DNA from: Lachnospiraceae bacterium MD329
GTDB lineage: Bacteria > Bacillota > Clostridia > UBA1381
Length of the DNA: 64,000 bases
Assembly: GCA_010206265.1 (NCBI GenBank)
Contig: VIQV01000008.1
Location: 1-64,000 of the forward strand
Direction of reading: 5' to 3'
Shown here in pieces: positions 26,942 to 35,999 of the stretch (its first letter is position 1; each line of letters begins with the position of its first letter). The notes beneath the pieces are model-generated. The model was given only the letters and a program-made list of their open reading frames with translations. It did no database searches and was not told the DNA's origin. The position numbers and the translations under genes are program-made.

Positions 26942-27030
26942 TCACCTCCTATGATAAATCATCGCCCTGTGCCGAGATACCGTTGGTGATTCGGTTTTCT
27001 AAGCACGGGTTCAACTTATAAACTAAAAAA
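26942..27030 (-). promoter_or_regulatory. Possible S15 autoregulatory leader
   Basis: In the rpsO leader, CCCGTGC pairs with GCACAGGG and an inner ACCG pairs with CGGT. The run GATGATTTATCATAGGAGG follows, where a small hairpin abuts the ribosome site. S15 leaders in Firmicutes regulate translation this way, though the structures vary. Assigned by position and foldability only. Confidence 0.4.
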
Positions 27031-27046
27031 ATGTTTTTTGCAGAAA

Positions 27047-27259
27047 TTAGTCCTGCTTTGTTTGTCTGTTGAAACGTCTGTTGAACTTTTCAACACGTCC
27101 GCCCGTATCAACAAGCTTCTGTTTACCTGTAAAGAACGGGTGACACTTTGAGCAGATTTCAACCTGAATATTTTCCTTTGTTGAACCTGTTTCGATTACC
27201 TCGCCGCAAGCACAAGTAATGGTAGTCTGCTTGTAATCGGGATGAAGTCCTTCTTTCAC
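27047..27259 (-). CDS. rpmE: 50S ribosomal protein L31 (zinc-binding type)
   Basis: 70 residues. The zinc-binding Cys pairs CAC (16-18) and CSKC (36-39) are present, so this is the C+ form made under zinc sufficiency. The tail [19 protein letters not shown] is typical. The start is GTG with AAGGAGG about ten bases upstream. Confidence 0.97.
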   Translation of the reverse strand: MKEGLHPDYKQTTITCACGEVIETGSTKENIQVEICSKCHPFFTGKQKLVDTGGRVEKFNRRFNRQTKQD

Positions 27260-27341
27260 TACCTTCTGCCTCCTTCTTAAATTTTATAGTACAAAATATA
27301 CCATTGTTTAGTATAACACACACTAACGCTGTTTGCAAGCA

Positions 27342-28586
27342 TTATTTTTCTTTTTTCAAGAATTTTTTTCTTGCCTCTCCCGCAAGAAACAATGAACCGC
27401 ATACGCATACAACACCGCCTTTAGCGGCATTAACTGCAATTTTCAAAGCAGCGTCAATATCAGTATTTACAATTACATCTTTATTCATACCGCGTACAAT
27501 GTCACCGATTATATCCGCGTCAAGACATCGCGGCATATCAACCTCTGTTGCAACAATTGTTTTTGCAATCGGCGCAATTTCACGTATACAAGCCTCAAAA
27601 TCCTTGTCAGCCATCATTGCTGTTACAAGCACAATTTCACGGTTTAAATCCAAAAGCGATTTTTTTAAGGCTTTTATTCCGTCAATATTATGTCCGCCGT
27701 CTATTATCACATTGTCTGCAACAAATTCAAATCTCGCCACCCAGCGCACTGTTTTTAAACCTTCCAAAACGTCATTATCAGTAATATTTACGCCTTTTTT
27801 ACGCAAAACATCTATAACTTCCAGAGCTACCGCCGCATTTTGAGGCTGATATGCGCCCTTTAACGAAAGCGGATATTTTTTTTCTTTATATATAAAGCCG
27901 TTTTTCTCTCCTTCGGCATTTTCGGCAAATATAAGCTCCGCGCCCATTTTTTTGGCATAGTCTTTTATCAGACTGTTTAAACTGCCGTTCGGATATGAAA
28001 CAACCGTTCCGCCTCGGCGTATTATACCGCATTTTTCAAGAGCAATTTCTTCAAGTGTATTGCCGAGATACTGCGTATGGTCAAAACCTATTTTACATAT
28101 CACGCTCACAAGACTTTCTGAAATTACATTCGTTGCGTCAAGCTTGCCGCCCATACCAACCTCCAGCACAACAAAATCACACTGTTTTTCGTAAAAATAC
28201 AAAAACGCCGCGGCTGTCACAAACGCAAACTCCGATACAGGCGCATTATTTTGCTCCATTGCGTTTTTAACGCGCTCCGTATATACCGAAAGGTCACTGT
28301 TACTTATATTAATACCGTCTATACGCATACGTTCATTAAATACCTCAATAAACGGAGATGTAAAAAGTCCCGTTTTATAACCGCTTTGTTTCAGTATTTC
28401 AGCAATCATTGCAGAGGTTGAACCTTTGCCGTTTGTGCCTGCAACGTGAATAAATTTCAGACCGTCCTGCGGATTTCCCATCGCTTTAAGCAGTTTTGAC
28501 AGATTTTCATTGCCCAAAGGTCGTCTGAACTTAGGTATCTGATGTATATAGCTTAACGCCTCATTATAGTTCATTTGTACACTCAT
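27342..28586 (-). CDS. folC: Folylpolyglutamate synthase / dihydrofolate synthase
   Basis: Adds glutamate to dihydropteroate and folates; Mur-ligase family, 414 residues. ATP loop HVAGTNGKGSTSAMIAEIL (about 48-66), LFTSPFIEVFNERMRIDG, the carbamylated-Lys region GMGGKLDATNV, and ICKIGFDHTQYLGNTLEEIALEKCGI. C-terminal domain with IDGGHNIDGIKAL. ATG 28586 nearly touches an AAGGAA, so ATG 28574 (MNYNEALSYIH, the usual family start) is an equally good choice. The gene starts four bases after the upstream protease stop. Confidence 0.94.
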   Translation of the reverse strand: MSVQMNYNEALSYIHQIPKFRRPLGNENLSKLLKAMGNPQDGLKFIHVAGTNGKGSTSAMIAEILKQSGYKTGLFTSPFIEVFNERMRIDGINISNSDLSVYTERVKNAMEQNNAPVSEFAFVTAAAFLYFYEKQCDFVVLEVGMGGKLDATNVISESLVSVICKIGFDHTQYLGNTLEEIALEKCGIIRRGGTVVSYPNGSLNSLIKDYAKKMGAELIFAENAEGEKNGFIYKEKKYPLSLKGAYQPQNAAVALEVIDVLRKKGVNITDNDVLEGLKTVRWVARFEFVADNVIIDGGHNIDGIKALKKSLLDLNREIVLVTAMMADKDFEACIREIAPIAKTIVATEVDMPRCLDADIIGDIVRGMNKDVIVNTDIDAALKIAVNAAKGGVVCVCGSLFLAGEARKKFLKKEK

Positions 28587-28590
28587 TTCC

Positions 28591-30471
28591 TTACTTTATT
28601 TTTTGCACACCCATAATCGCCTTCATATCCTTATCCCATACATACGCGCTTATTTCACAATCCTCAAACGCTTTCGGAATTATAAAACTCGCGGTCATAT
28701 TAACCAACCGGGGCACTTCCGCGCTTTTTAATACTCCGTCTTTTTTATATGCGACAATTATCCATATATCGTCTTGCTTAGGCGGTTTTGTTTCCTCAAA
28801 TATGAGCGTTGCCGTAACCACATTGCCTGTCTGCTCAAGCTCAACCCTGTCGCCTGTTTTGGGTGTTGGGGTTGGGGTTAGCGTTGGACTTGGGGTCGGT
28901 TCTTCTGTCGGTGTCGGGCTTGGGGTTTCTCCTGTTTCTTCTATTCTGTACTCCTTATCAACATTGACCCTTACACGCATTGACGGACTAATATCGTCCA
29001 ATACTTCTATTGATATTCCGCTTTCTACATTCTGGGGATGACAATCTTCTGATAATGAACATTTTTCACCGAGTAATCTCGTTATATGAAAATTAGAGCT
29101 TGGTGTTGTTTCAGTATTTAATGTATTTCTTCCTGTCTTATTCAAATAAGCCCAAGAGTAATCATACGTGCTTTTGTTATTACTTTGTTCTACACTTATA
29201 AATGGGTGCATTTTAGCTTCGTTATTATGCTTGATATACTGAACATTTTCATCAATATGCCATATGACAATTCCGCCGCCAAAAAGATTATCATACGGGT
29301 ACTTAGCCATAATATTTAAGCACTCCAAGCCTTTGTCAAAACCTGTAAGCTGACGATTTTCAATAAGGAAATATTGCTTTGGGTCTGCTCTGCTCTGTAC
29401 CTTTATTACGTTATATTTACTGTCAGTTCCCATATCAGAAATACTGTTTATATTTCCGTCCCAATCACTTACAACCTCGGGAGTTATAAAACCGCATTGA
29501 ATTTTACACCACGGGTCTAAATGTGTCGGTACGTGTCCAGTATATTGTGCATAAGGGTCATCATATTGTTTATTTCTGTCAGTGTAGTCATATCGTCTTC
29601 CGCTGTTGCCGTTTGACATAAGAGTATATTTATTATCAACGCCCATTGCTTTTTCAGAATACAAATCGGGAAGATTAAAAACAGAATGTCCAAGCTCATG
29701 GCAAATAGTACCAATACCATATGGGACATCTAAAGAATACATTTCAGGCTGAACTGTATATCTGCCGAGAATTATACCTTTCGGGGTTTTTATACCTGAT
29801 GATGATGTAAAGCCCCGTATATGCCCTTTGCCTGCAGTGCCCTCAGCTATTAAAGCCCCATATCCTGCAAATATTGTTACAATATGCGGTTTTTCGGCTG
29901 TAAAATCCAAATTCTCCTCCAGCGCTCCTACTGCTGCCATAACCACTTTTTGCAAGCCGCTGCTGTTCTCGTTACCTGTCGGAGATGGGTGGGGAATGTC
30001 AAGCGAAATCCTGACAACACCTTCTGCGCGCTCTGCTATTTCATAATCTATATCAATATAATCCTTATAGCTTACCGTTCCTTTTCTGCCTGTTTCAACT
30101 CCTGAGGTGTCGGCAGGCTCAAAAATATCCAGACCGTTTGAATTTTCCTTCCAGTAATTCACAACGCTGAGCTTATCTCGCGTTGTATCAAACATTTCTT
30201 TATTCCAAAATTCACTGCACATTGTTATTTTTATATCGTTAAAATCAATTAAAATTGTAAGCAGTTTTTGATGTGTCAGTGGTTTTTGATATTCGTCCTC
30301 TGCCGAAAAAAACTCAATATCGATATCACCGCATAGTAGTTCACAGCCCGTCTGCGGTAATATCAGCTCGTCAAAGGACTGGTAAACAGGCGCCGCAAAC
30401 ACTGTACTTCCAAACATCATAACAACAAATACACATATACCGCACATATAAAACCTAATTCTTTTCAGCAT
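28591..30471 (-). CDS. Secreted M6-like metalloprotease with C-terminal module
   Basis: Exported zinc protease of 626 residues. Signal peptide to about residue 27 (STVFA). The M6 (immune inhibitor A-like) domain carries HELGH at 258-262 in GTICHELGHSVFNLPDLY, the extended zinc motif with a following Asp, and YTLMSNGNSG downstream. A Glu/Thr/Pro/Ser-rich linker (TPSPTPTEEPTPSPTLTP) precedes a C-terminal domain of about 80 residues (VVTATLIFEETKPP ... ISAYVWDKDMKAIM) shared with the S8 protease at 22415. AGGGTG lies before the ATG. It probably digests host or dietary protein; the substrate is not visible. Confidence 0.88.
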   Translation of the reverse strand: MLKRIRFYMCGICVFVVMMFGSTVFAAPVYQSFDELILPQTGCELLCGDIDIEFFSAEDEYQKPLTHQKLLTILIDFNDIKITMCSEFWNKEMFDTTRDKLSVVNYWKENSNGLDIFEPADTSGVETGRKGTVSYKDYIDIDYEIAERAEGVVRISLDIPHPSPTGNENSSGLQKVVMAAVGALEENLDFTAEKPHIVTIFAGYGALIAEGTAGKGHIRGFTSSSGIKTPKGIILGRYTVQPEMYSLDVPYGIGTICHELGHSVFNLPDLYSEKAMGVDNKYTLMSNGNSGRRYDYTDRNKQYDDPYAQYTGHVPTHLDPWCKIQCGFITPEVVSDWDGNINSISDMGTDSKYNVIKVQSRADPKQYFLIENRQLTGFDKGLECLNIMAKYPYDNLFGGGIVIWHIDENVQYIKHNNEAKMHPFISVEQSNNKSTYDYSWAYLNKTGRNTLNTETTPSSNFHITRLLGEKCSLSEDCHPQNVESGISIEVLDDISPSMRVRVNVDKEYRIEETGETPSPTPTEEPTPSPTLTPTPTPKTGDRVELEQTGNVVTATLIFEETKPPKQDDIWIIVAYKKDGVLKSAEVPRLVNMTASFIIPKAFEDCEISAYVWDKDMKAIMGVQKIK

Positions 30472-30507
30472 AATTTTTCACCCTTGATAACACAATTTTA
30501 TTTACGT

Positions 30508-32760
30508 TTATTCTTCTATTGAAAATTCCTTAGCTTCCGCAAAATTTCTGACTGCCATAAGCTTTTCCGCAAGACCTGTAAAACGACGGCGGTACTGATT
30601 ATTGTTCGTCATATTCTGTATGGTCTTTTCACTGCCTACAAGCACCACCATATCTCTGGCACGCGTAACCGCCGTATAAAACAGATTACGGCTCATAAGC
30701 ATAGGCGCGAACGAGCACACAGGCATTATAACTATCGGAAATTCATTACCCTGACTTTTATGCACGGTCATTGCATATGCAAGGTCCAGTTCGTCAAGGT
30801 TTGTAAACGGATACTCTACCGTCTTATCCTCATCAAACACCACTGTCATATATTTTTCACGGACAAATATATTTTCAATTATACCCATATCACCGTTGAA
30901 AATGCCCATACCGTCCTCACCTTTTTCACGTGAATACGGAATATCGTAATTATTCTTTGTCTGCATTACTTTATCACCTACACGGAAAATGGTGTTTCCG
31001 TAAATGTGCTGCGGACGGCGTTCGTCATATGGGTTTATATGCGACTGCAAAAGCTTATTTAATGCTATTGTTCCGGCATATCCTTTTTTTGTCGGACTTA
31101 ATACCTGTATCGACGATACGGGATTTACTCCGTAACTTTTCGGAAGTCTGTTTTTAAATAAGTCCATAACCGTAAATGCGCTCTCCTGAGGCGTTTTGCG
31201 TTTAAGGAAAAAGAAATCGCCCGATTTATCGTCAAGAAACGGCAGTTCACCGCGGTTTATTCTATGCGCGTTTACTATAATAAGGCTTTCCTCAGCCTGA
31301 CGGAAAATTTTGTTAAGCTGTATTACAGGTATTGTTTCGCTTTCAATAATATCGTGTATTACGTTGCCCGGTCCTACGGACGGCAACTGGTCTGCGTCAC
31401 CTGAAAGTATAAGTTTCGCACCGTATTTTACAGCTTTTAAAAATGACGACATCAGGCTTACGTCAATCATACTTACCTCGTCAAGTATAATCACATCTGC
31501 CGTAAGCGGATTTTCTTCGTTGTGCGTAAAAATACTGTATCCCTCGGCATTACGCTGAGTACCTAAAAGACGGTGAATTGTTTTCGCCTCACAGCCCGTA
31601 ACCTCGCTCATACGTTTTGCCGCCCGTCCTGTAGGCGCCGCAAGAGCAATGCTTAATTTCAAATCTTCAAGCAGGCGTATTATTGTATTTATTGTAGTCG
31701 TTTTACCTGTACCCGGTCCGCCCGTAAGCACCATACAACCGCAGGACAGGGCAGTTACAACCGCATTGCGCTGCTCAGGTGCAAGACACAGGTCAGTGTC
31801 CTTCTCCAAAACATCAATTGCCTTTTCCGCCGCGTCGCTTGTCATAGTAAATTTCTGAGTATTCTGCGACATAGCAACCAGACGGCGTGCTATATAATAT
31901 TCCGCCTCGTAATACTCATACGGATAATATACGTCCTCATTATCTGTCTTTGCATAGATAATTTCCTTTGCTGTGATAAGCTCCGACACAGCTGACAAAA
32001 CCTCGTCTTCTTCGACTTTAAGCGTGTACACCGCGTGTTCGATAAGTACGGTTTTGGGCAAGTAAACGTGTCCGTTTGTATAGCCTGCGTCACGAAGAAT
32101 ATATTTTATGCCTGCGCGTATTCTAAGCAGGCTGTTTTTAGGAAGTCCCATATTAAACGCAATCGAATCGGCTGTCTTAAACGAAATACCGTCCACCATA
32201 TCGGAAAGTATATACGGATTCTTCTTTATCATATCCACAGAATCCGCGCCGAGCGAATTATGAACCTTAACCGCCATATTAGCCGTGATTCCGTACTGCT
32301 GTAAAAACATTACTATATTTTGCATTGACTGCAGCTGAGCAAATGCCGCGCCTATCTTTCGTGCCTTTTCCTTGCTTATTCCTTTGATTTCCGAAAGTCT
32401 TTCAGGTTCCTGCAGCATAATATTCAACACATCACAGCCAAAATGCTCAACGAGCTTGTTTGCCGTAGCCTCTCTTATGCCCTGTACTATTCCCGAACCG
32501 AGATACTTTAAAATAGCCTCCTCGTCACTCGGTAAAACAGTTTCATAATACTCCGCTTTAAACTGCTCTCCATAATCGGGATGGGTTGTCCAGTTTCCCG
32601 ACAGCGCAACGCTTTCACCCTCGGAAATAAACGGCATATATCCCACTGCCGTAAAAAGTCCCTCATCTGCGCTGTCAATACCGCAGACTGTATAACCGTT
32701 ATCGGGATTTGTATATATTATTTCCTCTACTGTTCCCGTTACCGTAATTATTTCACTCAT
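30508..32760 (-). CDS. recD2: RecD2-type 5'-3' DNA helicase
   Basis: SF1B helicase of 750 residues, the stand-alone RecD found in organisms without RecBC. An N-terminal OB-like region (TVEEIIYTNPDNGYTV), tandem helix-hairpin-helix segments (about 85-205), Walker A GGPGTGKTT (347-355), LAAPTGRAAKRMSE (motif Ia), DEVSMID (Walker B), GDADQLPSVGPG (motif III) and the C-terminal TVHKSQGNEFP and FYTAVTRARDMV motifs. The ATG overlaps the stop of the upstream decarboxylase (ATGA), so the two are translationally coupled. Role: fork restart and repair. Confidence 0.95.
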   Translation of the reverse strand: MSEIITVTGTVEEIIYTNPDNGYTVCGIDSADEGLFTAVGYMPFISEGESVALSGNWTTHPDYGEQFKAEYYETVLPSDEEAILKYLGSGIVQGIREATANKLVEHFGCDVLNIMLQEPERLSEIKGISKEKARKIGAAFAQLQSMQNIVMFLQQYGITANMAVKVHNSLGADSVDMIKKNPYILSDMVDGISFKTADSIAFNMGLPKNSLLRIRAGIKYILRDAGYTNGHVYLPKTVLIEHAVYTLKVEEDEVLSAVSELITAKEIIYAKTDNEDVYYPYEYYEAEYYIARRLVAMSQNTQKFTMTSDAAEKAIDVLEKDTDLCLAPEQRNAVVTALSCGCMVLTGGPGTGKTTTINTIIRLLEDLKLSIALAAPTGRAAKRMSEVTGCEAKTIHRLLGTQRNAEGYSIFTHNEENPLTADVIILDEVSMIDVSLMSSFLKAVKYGAKLILSGDADQLPSVGPGNVIHDIIESETIPVIQLNKIFRQAEESLIIVNAHRINRGELPFLDDKSGDFFFLKRKTPQESAFTVMDLFKNRLPKSYGVNPVSSIQVLSPTKKGYAGTIALNKLLQSHINPYDERRPQHIYGNTIFRVGDKVMQTKNNYDIPYSREKGEDGMGIFNGDMGIIENIFVREKYMTVVFDEDKTVEYPFTNLDELDLAYAMTVHKSQGNEFPIVIMPVCSFAPMLMSRNLFYTAVTRARDMVVLVGSEKTIQNMTNNNQYRRRFTGLAEKLMAVRNFAEAKEFSIEE

Positions 32761-34103
32761 TTTATAACCGTAACCCTTCCGTCCGAAAGTCCTGTTATCT
32801 CCGCACCGCTTTTAATCAGTGTTTCAATATATTCTATCTGTTCAGCGCGTATAATTTCACCCGTATGTATCACAGGCACCCCCGGCGGATAAGGAGTTAC
32901 ACACACACAGGAAACACGTCCCGCGGCATTTTTCAGCTCTGTTTCCGTACTGTCCGCAAAAAATGCCCTTTGCGGAAACAATGTTTCCACAGTTACCGGA
33001 GGCGGCGCTATTATTATATTCTGTTTGCACGGCTTTAAATCTTTCATAATTTTTTTAAGCGCGGCAAACAATTTCTTCAAATCGCGCTTTGTATTTGACG
33101 GCGTAACTATCAGTGCTACATTAAACAGGTCTGCCGTTTCAACGTCAATTTTTTCACCGCACAGCTTTTCGCTTATTTCAAAGCCTGTAGTATCAAAATC
33201 CGAAAAATTGAGCACAAGCCGCGTCATATCGTCATTTTGCAGTGTACGGATGCCTAAGCTTTCCGCCTTCTCCTTAAATCGGCGGCACAGCTCATACGTT
33301 TTTCCCCAACCGTTTTTACCGCTTATTTCCGCTCTCGCCGTATCCGCGCTTGCCGCAACAGGATAAGACGGGCTTGACGACTGAAACATTGACAGCGCGC
33401 TTACACACCTCGCACGGTCAATCAGTCTGCCGTTTATATGAAGATACGCCGCGCCGTTTAACGCATTCAGCGTCTTGTGCGCGCTCTGACACACCGCGTC
33501 CGCATAATGCACTGCGGTTTCGGGAAAACGACCGTCCGACACAAAATGCGCTCCGTGCGCCTCGTCCACAAGCAGGGGTATATTTTTTTTATGACATTCC
33601 ACGGCTATTGCTTTTATATCCGAGCATATTCCGTAGTAATTCGGCGACGCTATTATAACAGCGTTAATATCGTCGGTCAGGTATTCAGCTATTGTTTCTA
33701 TTTTCTTTGTAACCGCAAATATTTCGTCAATTTCTTTCGGAAAAAAACGTATATTAATACCTGCAAGCGCGCAGGTGTTTATTACGCTCATATGACAGTC
33801 ACTTCCTGCGAGAAGTGTACCGCCCGTTTTCACAGCGCCGCATATCATAGACTGTACAGCGGCGGTGCTGCCGCCTGTCAGTATGTAGCTATGTTCACTT
33901 CCGTAAAGCTCCGACAGCCTTTCCTGCGCGCTTTTTACATACCTGTCAGGGTGGTGCAGATTCTCCGTCAAACTCAGCTCGGTTACGTCAAGCGACAGTA
34001 AATCCCGTTTTATTCCCCGACCGTTTTTATGACCGGGCATTGCAAATGATATTCTGTTCTCTTTGGCATACGATTTAAGCCGTTCATAAAGCGGCGCGGA
34101 CAT
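32757..34103 (-). CDS. Orn/Lys/Arg decarboxylase-family PLP enzyme
   Basis: Fold type I PLP enzyme of 448 residues, the short Gram-positive form. ISFAMPGHKNGRG at the N-terminus, TGGSTAAVQSMI for phosphate binding, LLVDEAHGAHF with the cofactor Asp and His, and the Schiff-base Lys in CQSAHKTLNALNGAAYLH. C-terminal PYPPGVPVIHTGE is the family end motif. It may make cadaverine, putrescine or agmatine; substrate not resolved. A potABCD polyamine uptake operon lies at 55.8 kb. ATG 34103 is chosen because GGGGGTG lies six bases upstream. Confidence 0.88.
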   Translation of the reverse strand: MSAPLYERLKSYAKENRISFAMPGHKNGRGIKRDLLSLDVTELSLTENLHHPDRYVKSAQERLSELYGSEHSYILTGGSTAAVQSMICGAVKTGGTLLAGSDCHMSVINTCALAGINIRFFPKEIDEIFAVTKKIETIAEYLTDDINAVIIASPNYYGICSDIKAIAVECHKKNIPLLVDEAHGAHFVSDGRFPETAVHYADAVCQSAHKTLNALNGAAYLHINGRLIDRARCVSALSMFQSSSPSYPVAASADTARAEISGKNGWGKTYELCRRFKEKAESLGIRTLQNDDMTRLVLNFSDFDTTGFEISEKLCGEKIDVETADLFNVALIVTPSNTKRDLKKLFAALKKIMKDLKPCKQNIIIAPPPVTVETLFPQRAFFADSTETELKNAAGRVSCVCVTPYPPGVPVIHTGEIIRAEQIEYIETLIKSGAEITGLSDGRVTVIK

Positions 34104-34184
34104 ATTTTTCACCCCCAAAATAAATTCATTCCTTAATTATATCCGAATTTTTATGGTATGTAAAGATATTATCCCGAATATTGA

Positions 34185-34213
34185 TTGAAAAAACGAAAAA
34201 ACTATGGTAAAAT
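34185..34213 (+). promoter_or_regulatory. Promoter of the nitroreductase gene
   Basis: TTGAAA (34185-34190), 17-base spacer, TAAAAT (34208-34213), 27 bases before the start codon. Confidence 0.7.
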
Positions 34214-34240
34214 ATATAAAAAACAGAAGGAGTAAAATCT

Positions 34241-34810
34241 ATGAACGTATATGATGCAATAATGGCAAGACGTACAATAAGGAAATTTACGGACCGCAAA
34301 ATCCCTCAGGAGGATTTAATAAAACTGGTTGACTGCGCGCGCGTGGCGGCATACGGAGCGAATGTACAGCCTCTTAAATTCGCGGTTATTACTGATAAGG
34401 ATAAACTAAACGATATTTACCCTTTTACAAAATGGGCAGGATATCTGACCGACGGCGCGCCAAAGGAAAACGAACGTCCGACGGCATACATTGCCGTTCT
34501 CGGCGACACAAGCATAAAACAAAACGGTAATTTTGAAGTTGAGGCAGGAGCCGCAGTAACCACAATAATGCTTGAGGCGGTTGAACTTGGGCTTGCCTCC
34601 TGCTGGCTCGGCGCAATTGCTCGTGACGAGATAAAAAACACACTCGGTCTGGACGATAAGCTTAACGTGGTATATCTGCTTGCCCTCGGTTATCCCAAAC
34701 AGGAAAGCCGTATGGCTGAATTTAAAGGCGACATAAAATATTTCGAGGACGAAAACGGAACAATTAACGTACCCAAACGTCCGCTTGAAGAAATTTTGAT
34801 TAAATTATAA
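34241..34810 (+). CDS. Nitroreductase-family flavoprotein
   Basis: FMN-dependent oxidoreductase of 189 residues. MARRTIRKFTDRKIP is the FMN phosphate-binding start, AYGANVQPLKFAVI the second contact, EAGAAVTTIMLEAVELGLASCWLGAI the core helix and cofactor region, and LLALGYPKQES the usual end. Members reduce nitro groups, quinones or flavins. GAAGGAG is about nine bases before the ATG. It has its own promoter, and a second promoter starts right after it, so it is probably monocistronic. Confidence 0.92.
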   Translation: MNVYDAIMARRTIRKFTDRKIPQEDLIKLVDCARVAAYGANVQPLKFAVITDKDKLNDIYPFTKWAGYLTDGAPKENERPTAYIAVLGDTSIKQNGNFEVEAGAAVTTIMLEAVELGLASCWLGAIARDEIKNTLGLDDKLNVVYLLALGYPKQESRMAEFKGDIKYFEDENGTINVPKRPLEEILIKL

Positions 34811-34818
34811 ACTTTTTC

Positions 34819-34847
34819 TTGACAACGACATATAATTATTATATAAT
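34819..34847 (+). promoter_or_regulatory. Promoter of the TrpXYZ-like transporter
   Basis: TTGACA (34819-34824), 17-base spacer, TATAAT (34842-34847): full consensus. Transcription would start near 34853-34855, at the first of a series of NAG triplets. Confidence 0.85.
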
Positions 34848-34852
34848 TTAAG

Positions 34853-34950
34853 CAGATTAGATGAGATTAGAACAGATGAGCATATTGATTAGTTTATTTT
34901 TAATATGATTTTTATGCCCTTGCGTACTTTTCTCGCAAGGGTTTTCTGTT
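34853..34950 (+). promoter_or_regulatory. Attenuator leader with TRAP-like NAG triplets
   Basis: CAG, TAG, GAG, TAG, CAG and GAG start at 34853, 34858, 34863, 34868, 34873 and 34878, exactly five bases apart with AT or AA spacers. A further TAG lies at 34890. This is the pattern bound by TRAP, the tryptophan-activated RNA-binding ring of Bacillus. A terminator hairpin follows: CCCTTGCG (34917-34924) with CGCAAGGG (34934-34941), then TTTTCTGTTTT. It sits before the coding start of a transporter of the tryptophan-type family. mtrB (TRAP) itself is not in the window. Confidence 0.5.
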
Positions 34951-34979
34951 TTATCTTGAAAAAGAAAGGAAGATGTAAA

Positions 34980-35999
34980 ATGAAAAATCTAAAAAAAGTA
35001 TTGGTAATGGGAATTGCGGCGGCGTTATGCGTTGGTTCGCTTGCAGGCTGCGGAAACAAAATAGGCGGTAATGACGGACCTACCGACATTGAAGTAGGCG
35101 ATACATACAAAATAGGCGTATTGCAGTATGCCGACCACCCGTCGCTTGACAATTGTCGCGAAGGCTTTAAACAGGGACTTGACGCGGAAGGTATTAAATA
35201 TGAACTTACAGCACAGTCGGCAAAGGCTGACGACGCTACCAATACACAGATTGCACAGCAGTTCGTGTCACAGGGCGTTGACCTCATATGCGGTATCGCA
35301 ACACCGTCGGCGCAGGCTTGCTACAATGCGGCTTACGAAGCAAAAATACCTGTAATTTTCAATGCGGTTTCAGACCCTGTTGCCGCAAAGCTTGCTAAAA
35401 GCGAAACCGAGGCAATGGATGGTATTACAGGTATAAGCGACAAACTTCCCGTTGAGGCACAGTTAAAGCTGATACGTGAAATGCTGCCTGACGCAAAGAA
35501 AATCGGTATACTTTATACAACAAGCGAGGCTAACTCAGTTTCAACAATTGCAGACTACAAATCAAAAGCAGATGAATACGGCTTTGAAATAGTTGACAAG
35601 GGCATTACAAACGCTGCTGAAATTCCGCAGGCTGTCGATTTACTGTTAAATGAGGTTGACTGTATTTCAAATATGACAGACAACACTGTAGTTGACAACC
35701 TGCCAATACTTCTTGAAAAAGCTGCTGCGAAGAACATTCCCGTATTCGGCAGTGAAGAAGAGCAGGTAGGCAACGGCTGTATAGCCTCAGCAGGTATAGA
35801 CTACATTGAGCTTGGCAAAAAAGCAGGGGTTATGGCGGCAAGAGCGCTGAAAGGCGAAGCTGTTGAAACAATGCCTTATGAAACAATGACAGAAAGCAAA
35901 ATTACAATAAACACAGACACATCAGTAAAAATCGGAGTTGAGATTCCTCAGTCAATAACCGAAAGAGCAGAGGTTAAAAATACTCCGTCGGAGGCATAA
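34980..35999 (+). CDS. ABC substrate-binding lipoprotein, TrpX-like (PF04392 family)
   Basis: Extracellular binding protein of 339 residues, with lipoprotein signal MKNLKKVLVMGIAAALCVGSLAGC (lipobox LAGC) split by the usual charge-hydrophobic pattern. The mature part has the family blocks YKIGVLQYADHPSLDNCREGF, LICGIATPSAQACYNA, IPVIFNAVSDPVAA, KKIGILYTTSEANS and IDYIELGKKAGVMAARAL. Known members take up tryptophan or tyrosine. GAAAGGAAG precedes the ATG at 34980; the in-frame extension upstream overlaps the terminator hairpin and is not coding. The permease starts on the next base after the stop. Confidence 0.9.
   Translation: MKNLKKVLVMGIAAALCVGSLAGCGNKIGGNDGPTDIEVGDTYKIGVLQYADHPSLDNCREGFKQGLDAEGIKYELTAQSAKADDATNTQIAQQFVSQGVDLICGIATPSAQACYNAAYEAKIPVIFNAVSDPVAAKLAKSETEAMDGITGISDKLPVEAQLKLIREMLPDAKKIGILYTTSEANSVSTIADYKSKADEYGFEIVDKGITNAAEIPQAVDLLLNEVDCISNMTDNTVVDNLPILLEKAAAKNIPVFGSEEEQVGNGCIASAGIDYIELGKKAGVMAARALKGEAVETMPYETMTESKITINTDTSVKIGVEIPQSITERAEVKNTPSEA

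Noticed and set aside
27304-27843. Plus-strand frame of 179 codons, Ser/Thr-rich
   Set aside because: Antisense of folC; composition typical of a shadow frame.
33477-34001. Plus-strand frame of 174 codons
   Set aside because: Lies entirely opposite the PLP decarboxylase, which has all family motifs; no ribosome site and no recognisable domain.
34905-34979. Longer N-terminus for the substrate-binding protein
   Set aside because: The extension runs across the terminator hairpin; the lipoprotein signal begins at 34980 behind a good ribosome site.
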